DNA from: Tolypothrix campylonemoides VB511288
Lineage (GTDB): Bacteria; Cyanobacteriota; Cyanobacteriia; Cyanobacteriales; Nostocaceae
Direction: 5' to 3'
NCBI GenBank assembly: GCA_000828075.3
Contig: JXCB02000002.1
Coordinates: forward strand, 120,299 to 153,847
DNA: 33,549 nt
Shown: positions 17,921-25,724 of the stretch, one piece after another
Layout of the letters: each line of letters opens with the position of its first letter
Position numbering within the stretch: position 1 is the first letter of the stretch
Translations under genes and position numbers: made by a program
Notes under the pieces: generated by a model
Told to the model about the DNA's origin: nothing
Database searches by the model: none
What the model saw: the letters and a program-made list of their open reading frames with translations, nothing else

Positions 17921-18065
17921 GAATGCACAAGTTGTCGTTACATCACAACAAGCTGTCGTTAGGAATGCACAAGCTGTCGTTACATCACAACAAGCTGTCG
18001 TTAGGAATGCACAAGCTGTCGTTACATCACAACAAGCTGTCGTTACATCACAATAAGTTGTCGTT
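17898..18065 (+). repeat. 21-bp tandem repeat array (eight units, A-B alternation)
   Basis: Eight contiguous 21-bp units run from 17898 to 18065 in the order A B A B A B A A'. A begins ACATCACAACAAG and B begins AGGAATGCACAAG; both end in CTGTCGTT (TTGTCGTT in two units). The higher-order unit is 42 bp. Units touch without spacers, so it is not CRISPR. The array starts inside the toxin reading frame. Confidence 0.95.
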
Positions 18066-18110
18066 AGATCCGAATAATATGTTTATTTAACTGCATTCAA
18101 TATCAGTAAT

Positions 18111-18536
18111 ATGGAAACTCTACTCACCGCCAGCGAAATCAAGGAAAAGCGGCAATTGTTACAAGATTACAGCCCTGCAATTGAGGCGTTGACTATCCTT
18201 GAAAAAAACAACGGTAGCCTTGATGCTAGTTTTGATGAGCTGTGGGAACAGAAAAACGGCATTCCAACTTATGGCAAAAAATCTCTTTGGCAAGTCACGC
18301 TTGGTGAACTCCGAAAAGAACTCTGCGGTGATGATGGTTTTCGCAGCAAGGTAAAAGAATACACTAATAATCCTGGTAGTGCGCCTTTGTTGACGGGGTT
18401 AATTGTCTCGCTTGTAGGTATAGCAGGGGCACACGGATTGCCAATTGATCCGGCGATCGCCACTATTATTGTTTTATATATTATCAAAATCGGACTCAAT
18501 ATTTTTTGCGAATACACTCAGGCTGATAAAAAGTAG
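18111..18536 (+). CDS. Hypothetical protein with C-terminal membrane segments
   Basis: 141 aa from ATG 18111 (METLLTASEIKEKRQLLQDY). Residues 1-85 are soluble and charged, mostly helical (FDELWEQKNGIPTYGKKSLW, LGELRKELCGDDGF). Residues about 92-133 contain two hydrophobic stretches (APLLTGLIVSLVGIAGAHG and IATIIVLYIIKIGLNIFC) separated by a short turn with PIDP, so a hairpin of two membrane helices with both ends in the cytoplasm is likely. I do not recognise the family. It lies just after the toxin remnant and its repeat array. A small membrane effector or holin-like role is possible but unproven. Confidence 0.7.
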   Translation: METLLTASEIKEKRQLLQDYSPAIEALTILEKNNGSLDASFDELWEQKNGIPTYGKKSLWQVTLGELRKELCGDDGFRSKVKEYTNNPGSAPLLTGLIVSLVGIAGAHGLPIDPAIATIIVLYIIKIGLNIFCEYTQADKK

Positions 18537-18547
18537 AGAGTGGGGTG

Positions 18548-18644
18548 ATATGAAGTCCGCTTGTTTACTTATCGTATCCGCAAAACCTCACCCCCATCCC
18601 CTCTCCTTAGTAACGAGAGGGGTGCCCGTGAGGGCGGGGTGAGG
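18548..18644. repeat. Partial copy of a MITE-like repeat with nested hairpin
   Basis: It begins ATATGAAGTCCGCTTGTTTA (18548), closely matching the left end of the complete element at 30046 (ATATTATGTCCGCTTAATTA), and continues into a nested hairpin: outer stem CCTCACCCC (18586-18594) with GGGGTGAGG (18636-18644), inner stem CCCCTCTC with GAGAGGGG. The right terminal repeat seen at 30184-30196 is absent, so this copy looks truncated. It sits between two converging genes and may terminate both. Confidence 0.6.
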
Positions 18645-18674
18645 TGATACACATGAAGACAGTTAAGTATAAAT

Positions 18675-20075
18675 CTAAACAGAGGCTTTCAACTGTTCCT
18701 CAGAAATCCAAGTACCGTGTAACCCATAAGGCACTCGTTGGGGAATGAGCACCCGTGCCACTGGTTCACCTGTGATATCCTGAGCATTAACCACCACCAG
18801 TTCAGAAGTTTCCTCTACAGTATCGTAAACAAAAGTCACCAGCCAGCCATCATCTTCATCCTTGACACCAGGACGCGGTACAAATACAGCTTCACCGCCA
18901 TAACGTCCCCTTCCAAATTCATGGGTTTGGGACTTGTCAGTGCTGAGGTCGTACTTGATGATACCATCGAACAAAGGCATGGAACCTTTCGCCAGTTTGC
19001 CAGTGTATCCGTATCGGGTTTTTTGCCCTAACAGATTTTCATTGATACGGGGAAAGTCGGAGGCGATATCATCCAGCATCTCTTCGCTGACTTTGCCCGT
19101 TTTCACGTTAAACCGCCAACGATGCAGGCGGGGGATATGTGCTTCCGAATCGGTATGTGTGTCTTGTGGCACATCGAAAACATTGGTAGAATTCATGCGA
19201 CAAGCAATCAGCACCACCTCATCTCCTTCTTCGTAGGCATTGAGAGTGTGGAAAACATAGCAAGCAGGACTCTCAAACCAGAGAATGTTACTGTTATTAC
19301 CGTAACGGGGAACAATACCAAAGCGACTGGGTTTGTCGCGCTCAAACTTCATCATTGGTTCGCCCCGTTTCATCCTTTCCTTACTGAAAGTTAGGGGTAA
19401 ATCCATAAAAATTGTGTAGTCTTCAGTGATGGCAAAATCATGCATGATTACCGCCATTGGTATGTCAATAGGTTCCGTCTGCAAAAGTTCGCCTTCTGGT
19501 GAAACGACGCTGTATTGCAGGTATGGTGGTGTGAAACCGTAACCAAAGAACATCATCTCACCCGTCACTGGATCTACCTTGGGATGAGCAGTCACCGCCG
19601 AAACAAGCTTGCCATTGTAGGTATGTTCACCAATCGTCTTTAACTCAGGAACCCTAATTGCGTGAGGCGCACCCGCTTCCCACAGCGCTAAGAGTTGACC
19701 TGCATGCCATACAAGAGCTATGTTAGCCGGATTCTTGATTGGTTTGGGAAGACTGTTCTTTTTAGGCGGTTCTAGTAAGCCTGTCCAAACAGCTTTACTC
19801 ACTTCGTTCTCGATTTTCCAAGCTTTTGTCCGCACATACCGATTCCGATAGGTGGCTTTGCCGTTGCTAATTCGTACCCCATGCAACATTCCATCGCCAT
19901 CAAACCAATGGTACTTTCCGATGGGTGTCCATTGGGGATTAGGACCATTACGCACGAACATTCCTGATAAGTCGGGAGGTAGCTCACCTATGACTTCCAG
20001 GGTGTTAGCGGTGATTTCTTCACGCACTGGCGCAAAGTTACCATCGAGATAAGGATTGACTTGTGTTGTTGCCAT
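18675..20075 (-). CDS. Carotenoid oxygenase (carotenoid/apocarotenoid cleavage dioxygenase)
   Basis: 466 aa from ATG 20075. It belongs to the RPE65/CCD family of Fe(II) enzymes, which cut a conjugated double bond of carotenoids or apocarotenoids with O2. The four iron-binding His are visible: H164 (VTAHPK), H212 (MHDFAIT), H276 (FHTLNAYEEGD) and H453 (YGLHGTW). Other family motifs are LSGMFVRNGPNPQ, HWFDGDGMLHGV and the Glu of YGGEAVFVPRPG. Length is usual for cyanobacterial members. No signal peptide is seen. Whether it acts on full carotenoids or apocarotenals cannot be told from the sequence. It is divergent from the phosphatase at 20312. Confidence 0.95.
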   Translation of the reverse strand: MATTQVNPYLDGNFAPVREEITANTLEVIGELPPDLSGMFVRNGPNPQWTPIGKYHWFDGDGMLHGVRISNGKATYRNRYVRTKAWKIENEVSKAVWTGLLEPPKKNSLPKPIKNPANIALVWHAGQLLALWEAGAPHAIRVPELKTIGEHTYNGKLVSAVTAHPKVDPVTGEMMFFGYGFTPPYLQYSVVSPEGELLQTEPIDIPMAVIMHDFAITEDYTIFMDLPLTFSKERMKRGEPMMKFERDKPSRFGIVPRYGNNSNILWFESPACYVFHTLNAYEEGDEVVLIACRMNSTNVFDVPQDTHTDSEAHIPRLHRWRFNVKTGKVSEEMLDDIASDFPRINENLLGQKTRYGYTGKLAKGSMPLFDGIIKYDLSTDKSQTHEFGRGRYGGEAVFVPRPGVKDEDDGWLVTFVYDTVEETSELVVVNAQDITGEPVARVLIPQRVPYGLHGTWISEEQLKASV

Positions 20076-20242
20076 GATTCTTGTCCGAAGCTGAATGAAT
20101 ATCTTATTGGCACTTCGTTATATTAGCCATAGCCCTTACTATAGATAACATTTCCAGGAATTTGAAACTGCCAATAGTACATGGGAGTACAAGCACGACC
20201 TGTGTGGTAGGCAAAGAAATAACTTTTGACTGATGACAAAGA

Positions 20243-20271
20243 TGTAGAGACGCGATCTCAGCGTCTCTACA
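20243..20271. repeat. Hairpin in divergent promoter region
   Basis: TGTAGAGACGC (20243-20253) and GCGTCTCTACA (20261-20271) form a perfect 11-bp stem with a 7-nt loop, 41 bases before the phosphatase start. The GTAGAGA...TCTCTAC arms resemble the palindrome at 1374-1403. It is a common cyanobacterial intergenic motif; an operator role is not shown. Confidence 0.55.
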
Positions 20272-20311
20272 ATGACTAGTGACCAGTGACTAATTTAAAA
20301 TCCCAATAGCT

Positions 20312-20950
20312 ATGAGTCTAACTCTTTATTTCCTCCGTCATGGACAGACACAATACAGCCGTAATAATTTCTTCTGTGGTTCGATAGATCCAGAACTTAC
20401 GGCAGATGGCTTAGAAATGGCTAAGGCTTTTGCTGCTGCATACAGTTCTACTCCTTGGAAGGCAATTTTTTGCAGTCCTATGGGACGAACGATCGCCACA
20501 GCAAAACCTATCTGTGAAGCAATCGAGATGCAACCACAACTGCGGGATGGCTTGAAGGAAATCAACTACGGCAAATGGGAAGGCAAAACACCAGAGACGG
20601 TGAACCAGGAATTTCATGATGATTATATTCGTTGGTTGGCAGATCCGGCTTGGTATGCGCCTACGGGTGGGGAAATGGCAGTTGCGATCGCATCTCGTGC
20701 TACGCAGGTGATTGAAGAAATCAAGCAACTTTACAGTAGTGGCAATGTTTTAATTGTTTCCCACAAAGCAACCATCAGAATTATGCTGTGCAGTTTGTTG
20801 GGAATTGATGTGGGACGCTTTCGCTATCGTTTGGGATGCCCAGTTGGGTCTGTAAGTATTGTAGAATTTGGCTCACATGGTCCTCTACTCAAGGCGTTGG
20901 CTGACCGTACTCATTTGGATGAGCGGTTGCGTAATTTACCAGGAACTTAA
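20312..20950 (+). CDS. Histidine phosphatase family protein (phosphoglycerate mutase-like)
   Basis: 212 aa from ATG 20312. The RHGQT motif (H10, the phosphorylated His), SPMGRTIATAKPI, the acid region LKEINYGKWEGKTPE, and a second His in VSHKATIRIML (H151) make a complete active site. The family includes cofactor-dependent phosphoglycerate mutases, alpha-ribazole phosphatase (CobC) and broad phosphatases; the substrate cannot be assigned here. The short length and the NYGKWEGKT segment fit small phosphatases better than the glycolytic enzyme. Confidence 0.93.
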   Translation: MSLTLYFLRHGQTQYSRNNFFCGSIDPELTADGLEMAKAFAAAYSSTPWKAIFCSPMGRTIATAKPICEAIEMQPQLRDGLKEINYGKWEGKTPETVNQEFHDDYIRWLADPAWYAPTGGEMAVAIASRATQVIEEIKQLYSSGNVLIVSHKATIRIMLCSLLGIDVGRFRYRLGCPVGSVSIVEFGSHGPLLKALADRTHLDERLRNLPGT

Positions 20951-21030
20951 CTGAGATATGGCAGACATTTTGCCTGTCCCACAAGAAAAGACTGAATATA
21001 GCGCTGCTCACTTCGTTGCAAGACATTCGG

Positions 21031-21104
21031 AACCCCACCCCGGTTTTGTCTTGCGCCAAAACCTCCCCTCCCCGCTTGCGGGGAGGGGATTAAGGGGTGG
21101 GGTT
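21031..21104. repeat. Nested GC-rich hairpin repeat
   Basis: The outer stem AACCCCACCCC (21031-21041) pairs perfectly with GGGGTGGGGTT (21094-21104). The inner stem CCCCTCCCCG (21065-21074) pairs with CGGGGAGGGG (21079-21088). It lies between two converging genes, so bidirectional termination is plausible. Confidence 0.75.
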
Positions 21105-21170
21105 AAAGCGTACTGCATCCAAACGAAAATCGCTATATTATTGTGGGCTGAGCGTCTCACTCGCCCTAAT

Positions 21171-22889
21171 TTACTCAGCTTCGCCAATGAGGGTAAATGC
21201 TGCCCATTCGCGAGGATGGTAATGCTTTTTCATTGTTGACAGCATAGCATTTCGCAATGCAACACCTTTATCAGGGTTTCGCCGCAGATTTTGATAAAAC
21301 TCCGTCATCAACATTGCTGTAGAGTCATCCGACACTGCCCATAAAGATACGATAATACTGGGTGCGCCCGCAGTAATCAAAGAGCGAGACAAACCGATAA
21401 CACCATCGCTCTTGATGTCCCCTCTGCCAGTATCGCAAGCACTTAGGACCACTAAATCAGCATTAAGTTTCATGTCGAAAATTTCACCGCTTGTCAGCAA
21501 CCCATCATCTTGACCAGAGGGAGCAAGAGCAATGGCTCCCGGTACGCCCAAGCCTTTAAAATCATCGAGTAGCCCGTGGGTTGCCAAATGCACAACGTCA
21601 ACCGTCTGCATCAATTGCTTCACAGTGGTTTCAGTAGCTTTACTACCCGTTAATGCTTTGGTATTTAGCATTTTGGCAATTTCCAGTGCTTCTTGTTCTG
21701 CACCTGGCAGCGGTGACAACTGCTGAGGCATTGTAGGATTACCGACTACCAATGCAGGGCGATTTTCTATCGCCTTGCGCTTGTTTATTTTTTGCTTGTG
21801 GGTTAACTCCAAAACTTGGATAGCAGGAGCGGTGAGAATGGTATGTTTTTCGATGAGGTATTTGCCGGAAGCATCTTGCAAAGCTGGGAAGGGAACGAAA
21901 AACAACTCAGCTTGCGGGATAAAAATGATACGGGCATTTGAGTCTTGTGGTAACTCGGAGGCGATCGGTTGAATAAGTATTTGATGGAGTTGCTGTAATG
22001 GTTTTTTTCGGCGAGGATTCGCTGATGCTTCCCCAGGAACAGCAGCTACATCAGCACTTCTGGCACGGATGGATGTATGGCTTTTGGCAACGAGGTCTGC
22101 TAAAGGTGTATCTAGGGATTTGATATCTACTTGCTTAAAGGCTACTTCACCTGTGGGTTTGACTACCCAAATGTAGAGTTGCGGATGCCATTCTTGTTTA
22201 CCTTGAACTTGAAACGGGGCGTAAATCATTGAATATTCAACAAGTGTTGCCTTTTGTTGTTGAGCAATTTGTTGAATTTGCTTGATGTTAGGTGGCGTAG
22301 GTGGCTTGATTTGCTGAATGTTAGGGTTGGGCGATCGCTTTGAGGCTAATAATTCCACAAAAGCTCTGGCTCTACCTCGTTCGGCAATTTCTAATGCTGT
22401 ATTATTTTTATTCTGAGCCACCAAGGCTTTCGCGTACTGACCCAGGTTGTCGTAAACTCCCCCAATGTTATTAAGGATCGTACCTTCCGCTGCTTTGTCG
22501 CCGATTTGTTTGTCAATGGCTAATGCTTGTTGAAAAAACTCTAAGGCTTTCGCGTACTGACCCAGGTAGAGGTAAACTTTCCCAATGTAGGCGAGGGTTG
22601 CACCTTCACCTTGACGCTCCCCAATTTCTCTGACAATCACTAAAACTTGTTGAAACGTCTCTAACGCTTCTCCAAACTGACTTTGCTTATACTGCTCTTC
22701 ACCTACTTGGTATAGCCGCAACGCCTCGTCTTTGCGGTTTTGTGTCGTTTGCGCTTGTGCCGATGCAGTCACCATCCCCAAATTAGTTTCAGTCAGTGGT
22801 ATCGCAGTTAAAGACACTAGCACAGTCGCAGTCAGCAAGGTGAAGCGATGAAGCCTGTTTTTGAGTAAAGCGAAGGAAAGGTGATGCAC
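21171..22889 (-). CDS. Exported TPR-CHAT domain protein, possibly internally shortened
   Basis: 572 aa from GTG 22889, the only suitable start before the signal peptide (LHRFTLLTATVLVSLTAIPL, cleavage near ASAQA). TPR units follow (about 50-165): ALRLYQVGEEQYKQSQFGEA, ATLAYIGKVYLYLGQYAKAL, TILNNIGGVYDNLGQYAKAL. The C-terminal half is a CHAT peptidase domain with HLATHG (H438) and LSACDTG (C485), then GVIGLSRSLITAGAPSIIVS and WAVSDDSTAMLM. The last TPR runs straight into VAQNKNNTALEIAERGRARA, which relatives usually reach only after more TPRs and a linker, so an in-frame deletion is likely. The signal peptide suggests activity in the periplasm or outside. The target is unknown. Confidence 0.9.
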   Translation of the reverse strand: MHHLSFALLKNRLHRFTLLTATVLVSLTAIPLTETNLGMVTASAQAQTTQNRKDEALRLYQVGEEQYKQSQFGEALETFQQVLVIVREIGERQGEGATLAYIGKVYLYLGQYAKALEFFQQALAIDKQIGDKAAEGTILNNIGGVYDNLGQYAKALVAQNKNNTALEIAERGRARAFVELLASKRSPNPNIQQIKPPTPPNIKQIQQIAQQQKATLVEYSMIYAPFQVQGKQEWHPQLYIWVVKPTGEVAFKQVDIKSLDTPLADLVAKSHTSIRARSADVAAVPGEASANPRRKKPLQQLHQILIQPIASELPQDSNARIIFIPQAELFFVPFPALQDASGKYLIEKHTILTAPAIQVLELTHKQKINKRKAIENRPALVVGNPTMPQQLSPLPGAEQEALEIAKMLNTKALTGSKATETTVKQLMQTVDVVHLATHGLLDDFKGLGVPGAIALAPSGQDDGLLTSGEIFDMKLNADLVVLSACDTGRGDIKSDGVIGLSRSLITAGAPSIIVSLWAVSDDSTAMLMTEFYQNLRRNPDKGVALRNAMLSTMKKHYHPREWAAFTLIGEAE

Positions 22890-23256
22890 CGGAATATTCC
22901 TTAATTTTGCAACTACATGATGACTGTCTTATTTTTATATCTGTGGTTTTTTGAATAAATTACGCAAGTTTGGCAAAAAAAGCTGTGGAACTCAAGTTCC
23001 TAATTTATGGCTGAACTGGCTTTTCGCAGTATCTGGAGAACCTCTCTCCAAACCTCTCTCCTGCAAGGAGAGAGGCTTTGAATTCTCCCCCTTCCCTATC
23101 AGGGAAGGGGGCTGGGGGGTTAGGTTTCGCGTTGGTTTTTGCAGATGGCGTGAAAAGTCAGTATTAAAATGGACTAAAACCCGAAATTCGCAAGCATTTA
23201 GTCCTTTTAAAAGGAATGAGCGCTATTAGCCAGGGGTTTATAACCCTTGGCGGGTA
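22890..23256. repeat. Intergenic region with four hairpins
   Basis: Two adjacent GC-rich hairpins occur: CCTCTCTCC (23053-23061) with 23067-23075, and CCCCCTTCCC (23087-23096) with GGGAAGGGGG (23102-23111). After these come GGACTAAA (23171-23178) with TTTAGTCC (23197-23204), the palindrome CCTTTTAAAAGG (23203-23214), and GCCAGGGGTT (23229-23238) with AACCCTTGGC (23242-23251), a 3-nt loop with one G-T pair. The last stem ends only 5 bases before the next start codon and could hide its ribosome binding site (GGCGGG). Confidence 0.65.
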
Positions 23257-24435
23257 ATGATACAGGTGCAATATCTCAGTCAACCAATTTTTACCATGCT
23301 CCCCACTATTTCTACCATTCCACTGCGCCACATGGCTTCAGGCGATGTCTTATCCCTGCAAGTCTACAAATTTATTGGCGCTCAACCGGGCAAAAAAGTT
23401 TATATCCAATCTAATTTGCACGGTGCTGAAATCGCTGGTAATGCTGTTATTTACCAACTCATTGAGTTTTTGCAGACAATCAATGAGACAGATTTATCTG
23501 GAGAAATTTGGTTAGTTCCTGTTTGTAACCCTATCAGCACAAATGTGCGATCGCACGTTTTTTCCTCTGGACGATTCTGTAGTTATGAAGGAAAAGATTG
23601 GAACCGCATATTTTGGGACTACGAAAAATATGCTGATGATTTATTGGCGTTTGCTAAATCTCAAATTAATTTTGAACCAGAAGTTATCAGAAAAAACTAC
23701 CTCGCTCAAATTCAGGAAAAGTTTGCCAAAATTTTAGAAAAAATTAACTCCTCCACTGGAGTTCCTTACACAGAACGCTTTAGCTACAAACTGCAATCTC
23801 TTTGTTTAGATGCAGATTATTTGATTGACTTACACAGTTACACTAATCAAGCATTAAACTACCTTTATCTCTTTCGTAATAGAGAAGAAAGTGCAAAATA
23901 TTTCTTACTTCCATTTGGAATTCAATTTGTTGAATTTGATAAATGTGAGGAAGATGCTTTTGATAAAACCTTTATCCAACCTTGGTTAGCTTTGGAACAG
24001 TATTTCAAACAGCTTGGTAGAGAAATTAGGTTTGATATAGAGGCTTGGACACTCGAACTTGGTACGGGAATGCAAATGAACCCAGATTCAGTCGAGAAAG
24101 GTCTTCGAGGTGTGAAAAACTATTTAGCATACAAAAAAGTTTTGCAAATCTCTGGGTTTCCTCTCAAAGAAAGCGAATCTTATCAGATGCTTTTGAAATC
24201 AAGAAGTCAGATGAAAAAATATTACGCTCCAACAGGTGGAATGATTCAATCAAGAGTAGAATTGGGAACTTCAGTAAAAGCTGGAGAACGACTTTATCAA
24301 ATTTTGAATTTTAATAAAGAAGGTAAGTTACCTACTGTGATTGATGTCAGTGCAGAACAAGATGGATTAGTTTATGATATTTCTGCCAATCAGGCGGTAA
24401 ACGAAGGCGAGTTGGTACTAGGAATTATTGAGTAG
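23257..24435 (+). CDS. Succinylglutamate desuccinylase/aspartoacylase-family metal hydrolase
   Basis: 392 aa from ATG 23257; an alternative start is ATG 23296 (MLPTISTIPLR). The zinc site is visible: NLHGAEIAGN supplies H55 and E58, and LIDLHSYTN supplies H193. The probable catalytic Glu is in EAWTLELGTG. These are features of the M14-like AstE/AspA deacylase family, which cleave N-acyl amino acids or peptides. The C-terminal part (about 325-392: YAPTGGMIQSRVELGTSVKA, then GLVYDISANQAVNEGELVLG) is a biotinyl-lipoyl-like barrel common in the family. The substrate is unknown. The gene stands alone. A rather AT-rich codon choice in the middle differs from era next door. Confidence 0.88.
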   Translation: MIQVQYLSQPIFTMLPTISTIPLRHMASGDVLSLQVYKFIGAQPGKKVYIQSNLHGAEIAGNAVIYQLIEFLQTINETDLSGEIWLVPVCNPISTNVRSHVFSSGRFCSYEGKDWNRIFWDYEKYADDLLAFAKSQINFEPEVIRKNYLAQIQEKFAKILEKINSSTGVPYTERFSYKLQSLCLDADYLIDLHSYTNQALNYLYLFRNREESAKYFLLPFGIQFVEFDKCEEDAFDKTFIQPWLALEQYFKQLGREIRFDIEAWTLELGTGMQMNPDSVEKGLRGVKNYLAYKKVLQISGFPLKESESYQMLLKSRSQMKKYYAPTGGMIQSRVELGTSVKAGERLYQILNFNKEGKLPTVIDVSAEQDGLVYDISANQAVNEGELVLGIIE

Positions 24436-24661
24436 TCTATTACGGCTTCAACCTAGGAATGAATATCACAAGGGTGTGCCTGAACCAAAGTTCCTCCATT
24501 GGAGATAATTATAATATTTTGCTTTTTGCTATACCTAGTGGGCAGCGATAGAGAATTAATAGTAAATTAAACTTAAGGCAAGACAATCGCTAGAAATACC
24601 AGGGTGATTTCATGTTTGTTTTGTGTTTGCACAGAAAATTCAGTAATTCTAAATCTAAAAT

Positions 24662-25636
24662 ATGACCGTGGAGCCACAGGTGAATAGTAGTCAAGATGAC
24701 ATCTTCTCTATTTCAGGAGAAGTGATGATTCCACAGGCTCCTCCTGATTTCAGGTCAGGTTTTATCGGCATTGTTGGTCGTCCGAATGTCGGTAAATCTA
24801 CGTTGATGAATCAATTAGTAGGACAAAAAATTGCCATCACATCACCAGTAGCACAAACGACGCGCAATCGGTTACGAGGCATTCTCACCACTCCAGAAGC
24901 GCAGCTGATTTTTGTGGATACCCCAGGAATTCATAAACCCCATCATCAATTGGGGCAAGTGCTGGTGCAAAATGCGAAAATAGCCATTGAATCGGTGGAT
25001 GTGGTGTTGTTTGTGGTGGATGGATCGGTTGCTTGTGGGACAGGCGATCGCTTTATTGCCGATTTACTCACTAACAGCCCAACACCAGTAATTTTGGGCT
25101 TAAACAAAATCGACCAACAACAGCAAGATTCCCAGAAAATAGATGATAGCTACGTTCAACTGGCAAAGTCACATGAGTGGGAAACGGTAAAATTTTCTGC
25201 CAAAACAGGTGTAGGATTACCCGATCTACAACAGTTATTGATTGAACAGTTAGAAACAGGACCATACTACTATCCACCTGACTTAGTCACGGATCAACCG
25301 GAACGCTTTATTATGGGCGAATTGATTCGCGAACAGATTTTGCTGTTAACTCGTGAAGAAGTTCCTCATTCAGTAGCGATCGCCATTGACTTGGTAGAAG
25401 AAACACCAGCTCTTACCCGTGTCCTTGCTACCATACATGTTGAGCGCGATTCCCAAAAAGGAATTCTCATCGGTAAAGGCGGAGCAATGTTAAAAGCCAT
25501 TGGTAGTGCAGCGCGGGAACAAATCCAAAAGTTAATTGCTGGAAAAGTTTATTTGGAATTGTTCGTCAAAGTGCAACCAAAATGGCGTCAGTCTCGGACA
25601 CGTTTAGCAGAATTGGGATATCGCGTGGAAGAATAA
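24662..25636 (+). CDS. era: GTPase Era
   Basis: 324 aa from ATG 24662. Era binds 16S rRNA and helps 30S subunit assembly. G1 GRPNVGKS (39-46), G3 DTPG (86-89), G4 NKID (148-151) and G5 SAK (179-181) are all intact, as is the switch I segment QTTRNR. The C-terminal KH RNA-binding domain has IGKGG near 270-274 and ends FVKVQPKWRQSRTRLAELGY. The N-terminus is about 25 residues longer than in E. coli Era; a start at MIPQAPPDF would give the usual length but no better ribosome site is visible. Confidence 0.97.
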   Translation: MTVEPQVNSSQDDIFSISGEVMIPQAPPDFRSGFIGIVGRPNVGKSTLMNQLVGQKIAITSPVAQTTRNRLRGILTTPEAQLIFVDTPGIHKPHHQLGQVLVQNAKIAIESVDVVLFVVDGSVACGTGDRFIADLLTNSPTPVILGLNKIDQQQQDSQKIDDSYVQLAKSHEWETVKFSAKTGVGLPDLQQLLIEQLETGPYYYPPDLVTDQPERFIMGELIREQILLLTREEVPHSVAIAIDLVEETPALTRVLATIHVERDSQKGILIGKGGAMLKAIGSAAREQIQKLIAGKVYLELFVKVQPKWRQSRTRLAELGYRVEE

Positions 25637-25641
25637 AAAAG

Positions 25642-25675
25642 TTAGTCATTAGTCATTAGTCATTAGTCATTAGTC
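25642..25675 (+). repeat. Heptamer tandem repeat TTAGTCA
   Basis: Nearly five copies of the 7-bp unit TTAGTCA, just after the era stop. Short tandem heptamers (STRR type) are typical of heterocyst-forming cyanobacteria. Confidence 0.9.
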
Positions 25676-25724
25676 CGGAACAAATGACGAAATCCAAAAA
25701 TTGGAAATCTAAAATCAGTATAAA

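Noticed and set aside
17898-18065. Possible CRISPR or iteron array
   Set aside because: The 21-bp units are contiguous with no spacers, and no replication protein gene is nearby.
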